Position numbers and translations under genes: made by a program. From VRUE01 sp963748075 (lineage in GTDB: Bacteria; Actinomycetota; Thermoleophilia; Solirubrobacterales; 70-9): 40,851 nucleotides of DNA. Shown here one piece after another: positions 37,700 through 40,851 of the stretch. Under the pieces are notes generated by a model. It made no database searches. It was not told where the DNA came from and was given only the letters and a program-made list of their open reading frames with translations. Numbering within the stretch: the stretch's first letter is position 1; each line of letters begins with the position of its first letter. The stretch covers positions 1-40,851 of the forward strand of contig CAVVHQ010000014.1 in NCBI GenBank assembly GCA_963748075.1, given 5' to 3'.

Positions 37700-38679
37700 G
37701 GATCCTGGTCACCGGCGCCGCCGGCTTCATCGGCTCGACCTACGTCCGCCTGATCGGCGACGAGCACGCGGTGCGGGTGCTCGACAAGCTCACCTACGCC
37801 GGCCGCCGCGAGAACCTGCCCGAGGACGTCGATCTGGTGGTCGGCGGGATCGAGGACGCGGCGGTCGTCCGCGAGGCGATCGAGGGCTGCGACGCGGTCG
37901 TCAACTTCGCCGCCGAGTCCCACGTCGACCGCTCGATCGACGATCAGGACGCCTTCGCCCGCACCCACGTGATCGGCACCGGCGTGCTGCTCGACGCCGC
38001 CCGCGAGCTGGGAGTGGGCCGCTACCTCCAGGTCTCCACCGACGAGGTCTACGGCTCGATCGAGTCCGGCTCCTTCACCGAGAGCTCGCCGCTCGACCCC
38101 TCCTCGCCCTACTCGGCGACCAAGGCGGCCGGCGACCTGCTCGTCTCCGCCCACGTCCACACCTACGGGATCGAGGCCTCGATCGTGCGCGGCTCCAACA
38201 ACTACGGCCCGCGCCAGTACCCGGAGAAGCTGATCCCGCTGATGGTGCTGAACGCGCTCCACGGCGACCCGCTGCCGGTCTACGGCGACGGCCGCCAGGT
38301 CCGCAACTGGCTCTACGTCGAGGATTTCTGCCGCGGCATCCACGCCGTCCTGCTCGGGGGCCGACCCGGCGAGGCCTACAACGTCGGCGGCCCCGACGAG
38401 TGCGAGAACATCGAGGTGGTGAGGCGGGTGATCGAGCTGACCGGCGCCGACGAGTCGCTGATCGAGTACGTCGAGGACCGCCCCGGCCACGACCGCCGCT
38501 ACTCGCTCGCCTCCGACAAGCTGCGCTCCGAGCTGGGCTGGGAGGCCCAGGTCCACTTCGCCGAGGGCCTCGAGCGGACGGTGCGCTGGTACCGCGACAA
38601 CGAGGACTGGTGGGGCCCGATCCGCTCCGGCGAGTACCGCGAGTACTACGAGCGCCAGTACGGCAAAGCGCTGGGCTGA
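37696..38679 (+). CDS. rmlB: dTDP-glucose 4,6-dehydratase (RmlB)
   Basis: A 327-residue NAD-dependent dehydratase converting dTDP-glucose to dTDP-4-keto-6-deoxyglucose. It has the Rossmann motif ILVTGAAGFIGSTYVRLI, VLDKLTYAGRRENLPEDVD, the family signature FAAESHVDRSIDDQDAF, and the active-site Thr-Asp-Glu in QVSTDEVYGSIESGSF. The YxxxK motif is in SPYSATKAAGDLLV, followed by SNNYGPRQYPEKLIPLM and RQVRNWLYVEDFCRGI. Length and motif spacing are normal. The GTG start overlaps the rmlD stop, and the TGA shares one base with the ATG of rmlC (TGATG). The product goes to RmlC and RmlD, encoded on either side. Confidence 0.95.
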   Translation: MRILVTGAAGFIGSTYVRLIGDEHAVRVLDKLTYAGRRENLPEDVDLVVGGIEDAAVVREAIEGCDAVVNFAAESHVDRSIDDQDAFARTHVIGTGVLLDAARELGVGRYLQVSTDEVYGSIESGSFTESSPLDPSSPYSATKAAGDLLVSAHVHTYGIEASIVRGSNNYGPRQYPEKLIPLMVLNALHGDPLPVYGDGRQVRNWLYVEDFCRGIHAVLLGGRPGEAYNVGGPDECENIEVVRRVIELTGADESLIEYVEDRPGHDRRYSLASDKLRSELGWEAQVHFAEGLERTVRWYRDNEDWWGPIRSGEYREYYERQYGKALG

Positions 38680-39227
38680 TGCCGCGCCGCCTCGAGACGA
38701 AGCTCGACGGAGTCGCCCTGATCGAGCCCGACGTCCACGGCGACGACCGCGGGTTCCTGGTCGAGACCTTCCGTGCCGACGCCTGGGCCGAGCTGGGCGT
38801 CGAGGCCGAGTTCGTCCAGCACAACCAGTCGCGCTCGGTGCGCGACACGCTACGGGGCATCCACTTCCAAACCGAGCCGGGGCAGGCGAAGCTGGTCCGC
38901 TGCCCGCGCGGCGCGATCTTCGACGTCGCGGTCGACCTGCGCCGCGACTCGCCCACCTTCGGGCAGTGGGAGGGGCACCTGCTCGATGACCAGGAGCACC
39001 ATCAGCTCTTCGTCCCGGCCGGCTGCGGCCACGGCTTCGCCGTGCTCAGCGAGTGGGCCGACGCCGCCTACCTGCTCTCCAGCGCCTACGACCCCGCCAC
39101 CGAGGCCGGCATAGCCTGGGACGACCCGGACGTCGGCGTCGAGTGGCCGGTCGACGAACCCCTGCTGAGCAAGCGCGACAAGCGCGCCCCGACCCTCGCC
39201 GAAGTGGGCGAGACCCTCCCCTTCTAG
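38679..39227 (+). CDS. rmlC: dTDP-4-dehydrorhamnose 3,5-epimerase (RmlC)
   Basis: A 182-residue cupin-fold epimerase acting between RmlB and RmlD. Landmarks are GVALIEPDVHGDDRGFLVET, VQHNQSRSVRDTLRGIHFQ (containing the catalytic His), GQAKLVRCPRGAIFDVAVDL, RRDSPTFGQWEGHLLDD, FVPAGCGHGFAVLSEWADA and YLLSSAYDPATEAGIAWDDP, in the order and spacing usual for RmlC. The ATG overlaps the rmlB stop by one base. It ends the rml operon; an MFS exporter gene begins 6 nt later on the same strand and may be co-transcribed. No terminator hairpin was recognised between them. Confidence 0.94.
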   Translation: MPRRLETKLDGVALIEPDVHGDDRGFLVETFRADAWAELGVEAEFVQHNQSRSVRDTLRGIHFQTEPGQAKLVRCPRGAIFDVAVDLRRDSPTFGQWEGHLLDDQEHHQLFVPAGCGHGFAVLSEWADAAYLLSSAYDPATEAGIAWDDPDVGVEWPVDEPLLSKRDKRAPTLAEVGETLPF

Positions 39228-39233
39228 CCGCCG

Positions 39234-40851
39234 ATGGGACGAAAAGTGGACTCCGAATCCACAAATCGGCCCGTCGGCGGTAAAAAGGCGGTGACGCTGG
39301 CCGCGATGACCCTGGCGAGCAGCATGATCCTGGTCGACCAGACGGCGGTGCCGCTGGCCAGTCCGGACGCGATCGAGGGTCTCGGCGGCTCGATCTCGCA
39401 GGGCCAGTGGCTGATGACCGCCAACATCCTGCCGCTGGCGGCGCTGATGGTCTTCGGCGGCCGCCTCGGCGACCTCTTCGGCCTGCGCCGGATCTTCGTC
39501 GCCGGCGCGGTCCTGTTCGCGGTCGCCACGGCGGCGGTGGGATCGGCCCAGGACGTCGAGTGGGCGATCGCCGCCCGGGCCGTCCAGGGGGCCGGCGCGG
39601 CGCTGATGATGCCGACCGCGCTGGCGATCGTCAGCGCCGTCTACCCGGCGGAGGGAAAGGGCGCCGCGCTGGGGATCCTCGCCGGCGCCTCGGCCTTCTT
39701 CGCCGCCCTCGGGCCGGTCCTCGGCGGCTTGCTGACGTCGATCGACTGGCGCCTCGTCTTCCTCGTCAACGTGCCGCTCGCCGTGATCGCGGTCGCCCTG
39801 ACCGTGAGCGCGACCCCGCGCCTCGATCCCGACCCGGACGCGCCGCGCGACCTCGACCTGCCGGGAGTGGTCGTCTTCGCGCTCTCGGTCGGCTCGCTCG
39901 TCTTCGGCCTCAGCCAGGGGGCGAGCGAAGGCTGGGGCGACCCGGTCACGGTCGTCCCGCTGGCGGTCGGCGTCGTCCTCCTCCCGATCTTCGTCGCGGT
40001 CGAGCGGCGGGCCGCGAAGCCGATGATCCAGTTCCGGCTGTTCCGCCACGAGAACTTCCTGGCGGCGAACATCAGTCAGGTGCTGGCCGGGATGGTCGAG
40101 CTCGGCCTCGGCTTCCTGACCCCCTTCTTCCTGCTGCTTGTGGTCGGCATCTCGCCGGCCGCGGCGGGGATCGCGCTGATCCCGGCGACGATCCCGATCA
40201 TCCTCGCCGGCCCGCTCGCCGGGCGGGCGTTCGACCGCTTCGGCGGCCGCTGGCCGCTGGTCGCCGGCTTCCTGGTCCTCGCCGCTTCGGGGGTCGTCCT
40301 CGCGATCTCGGTCACCGCCGAGTCCGCGGTCGCCCTGATCCCCGGCCTGCTGCTGCAGGGGCTCGGCCTCGGCATCGTCCTCACGGTCAACGACCCGACC
40401 GGCCTCACCGCCGTGCCCAGCGAGGACAGCGGCGAGGCGGCGGGGATGATCAACACCTCCGAGCAGATGGGCGGCGCGCTCGGGATCGCCGCCCTCACCG
40501 CGGTCGAGCTGGGCGTCAACTTCCACCAGATCCACGCGAAGCTCGCCGCTCGCGGCATCAACCCGACGCCCGAGCAGGAAGAGCGCTTCCGGGAATTCAT
40601 CTTCCAGGCCGAGCAGTCGGGCTTGAAGCACCTCCACGAGTCGCCCCTTATCCGCGGCCGGGATCGACTCCGTGGTCGCCGCCCACGTCGACGCCTTCCA
40701 GGTCACCTTCGCCGCCTCCGCGGCCATCGCCCTGCTCGGCGCCGTCGTCGCCGCGATCCTCGTCCGGCGCGGCGACCGGGTCGCCGCGGGCCCGATCTTC
40801 GGCCGCCGCTCCCGCTGGGTCTACACCCACTCGGGCCGCTCGCCGGCGATC
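39234..40851 (+). CDS. MFS drug:H+ antiporter-like exporter (DHA2/EmrB-QacA type), partial, one frameshift
   Basis: This gene begins with ATG 39234 (MGRKVDSESTNRPVGGKKAV) and runs past the window end. The first helix has SMILVDQTAVPLASPDAIEG, the D-x-T-x-V-x-x-A motif of 14-helix DHA2 exporters. Next are MVFGGRLGDLFGLRRIF (motif A, G...GDLFGRR-like), AARAVQGAGAALMMPTALAI (motif B) and FFAALGPVLGGLLTSIDWRL (motif C, G-P-x-x-G-G). About 14 helices fit the sequence. Near 40644-40650 the frame shifts by one base: after HLHESPL, continuation as SAAGIDSVVAAHVDAFQVTF requires removal of one C in a CCCC run. It could export a small molecule, but there is no evidence tying it to the NRPS product. Confidence 0.82.
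   Translation, partial: MGRKVDSESTNRPVGGKKAVTLAAMTLASSMILVDQTAVPLASPDAIEGLGGSISQGQWLMTANILPLAALMVFGGRLGDLFGLRRIFVAGAVLFAVATAAVGSAQDVEWAIAARAVQGAGAALMMPTALAIVSAVYPAEGKGAALGILAGASAFFAALGPVLGGLLTSIDWRLVFLVNVPLAVIAVALTVSATPRLDPDPDAPRDLDLPGVVVFALSVGSLVFGLSQGASEGWGDPVTVVPLAVGVVLLPIFVAVERRAAKPMIQFRLFRHENFLAANISQVLAGMVELGLGFLTPFFLLLVVGISPAAAGIALIPATIPIILAGPLAGRAFDRFGGRWPLVAGFLVLAASGVVLAISVTAESAVALIPGLLLQGLGLGIVLTVNDPTGLTAVPSEDSGEAAGMINTSEQMGGALGIAALTAVELGVNFHQIHAKLAARGINPTPEQEERFREFIFQAEQSGLKHLHESPLIRGRDRLRGRRPRRRLPGHLRRLRGHRPARRRRRRDPRPARRPGRRGPDLRPPLPLGLHPLGPLAGD

Noticed and set aside
38850..40727. A 625-codon minus-strand open frame at the right end
   Set aside because: It is antisense to rmlC and the MFS gene, whose motifs are unmistakable; its composition (Arg/Asp/Glu repeats) is that of a shadow frame.
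1..40851. CRISPR arrays, tRNA/rRNA genes, insertion sequences, phage or plasmid genes
   Set aside because: I saw no regularly spaced repeats, tRNA-like stretches, transposase or integrase motifs anywhere in the window.

Overview
The window is very GC-rich, with GTG and TTG starts, ATGA/GTGA/TGATG gene overlaps and several apparently leaderless starts. Together with the protein types, this suggests a high-GC actinobacterium, possibly of the Thermoleophilia/Solirubrobacterales type. The taxon is my inference and was not tested. Almost the whole window is a cell-surface polysaccharide locus: glycosyltransferases, sugar-nucleotide epimerases, methyltransferases, a Wzm/Wzt-type ABC exporter, a sulfotransferase and a complete dTDP-L-rhamnose pathway. 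A dimodular non-ribosomal peptide synthetase (NRPS) and its phosphopantetheinyl transferase sit in the middle of it.

Layout. 1-5.17 kb (+ strand): the end of a PPOX-type flavin/F420 protein, a clan-A glycoside hydrolase, a polyprenol-phosphate mannosyltransferase-like GT2, two SDR epimerases and a second GT2. Every one of these is interrupted by frameshifts although its protein signature continues in another frame, so sequence error is the likely cause. 5.1-13.9 kb (- strand): a coiled-coil protein, a double-domain GT2, a methyltransferase and an Ig-domain GT4, then an epimerase with its own promoter, a second Ig-domain GT4 and a GT39-like membrane glycosyltransferase. 13.8-16.8 kb: a GT87-like mannosyltransferase (-) and a divergent polytopic membrane protein (+). 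16.8-19.8 kb (-): methyltransferase, Wzt, Wzm. 19.9-25.4 kb (-): a 1213-residue multi-domain glycosyltransferase followed by a paralogue of the GT39-like protein. 25.4-32.4 kb (-): the NRPS (A-PCP-C-A-PCP-TE) and a Sfp-type phosphopantetheinyl transferase. 32.5-35.7 kb: two WbbL-like GT2 enzymes flanking a sulfotransferase. 35.75-39.2 kb (+): rmlA-rmlD-rmlB-rmlC. 39.2 kb to the end: an MFS exporter cut by the window edge.

How the genes may work together. Rml enzymes supply dTDP-rhamnose. GT2, GT4, GT39 and GT87 enzymes build a lipid-linked glycan. Methyltransferases and the sulfotransferase could modify or cap it, and Wzt (which has a C-terminal substrate-binding domain) with Wzm exports it. 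The NRPS would make a dipeptide or aminoacyl unit. Its thioesterase has a Cys in place of the usual Ser nucleophile and is split by about 200 residues holding two copies of a repeat that I associate with glycan-biosynthesis proteins. A peptide-modified surface glycan is therefore the most interesting hypothesis here, but it is an inference.

Two structural features stand out. Several genes have a TANNNT box 6-13 nt upstream of the start codon. A 33-bp promoter/leader at 9510-9542 is repeated at 25338-25370 (30/33 identical), and the two units behind it both end in paralogous GT39-like genes, which looks like a duplicated cassette whose middle genes were exchanged.
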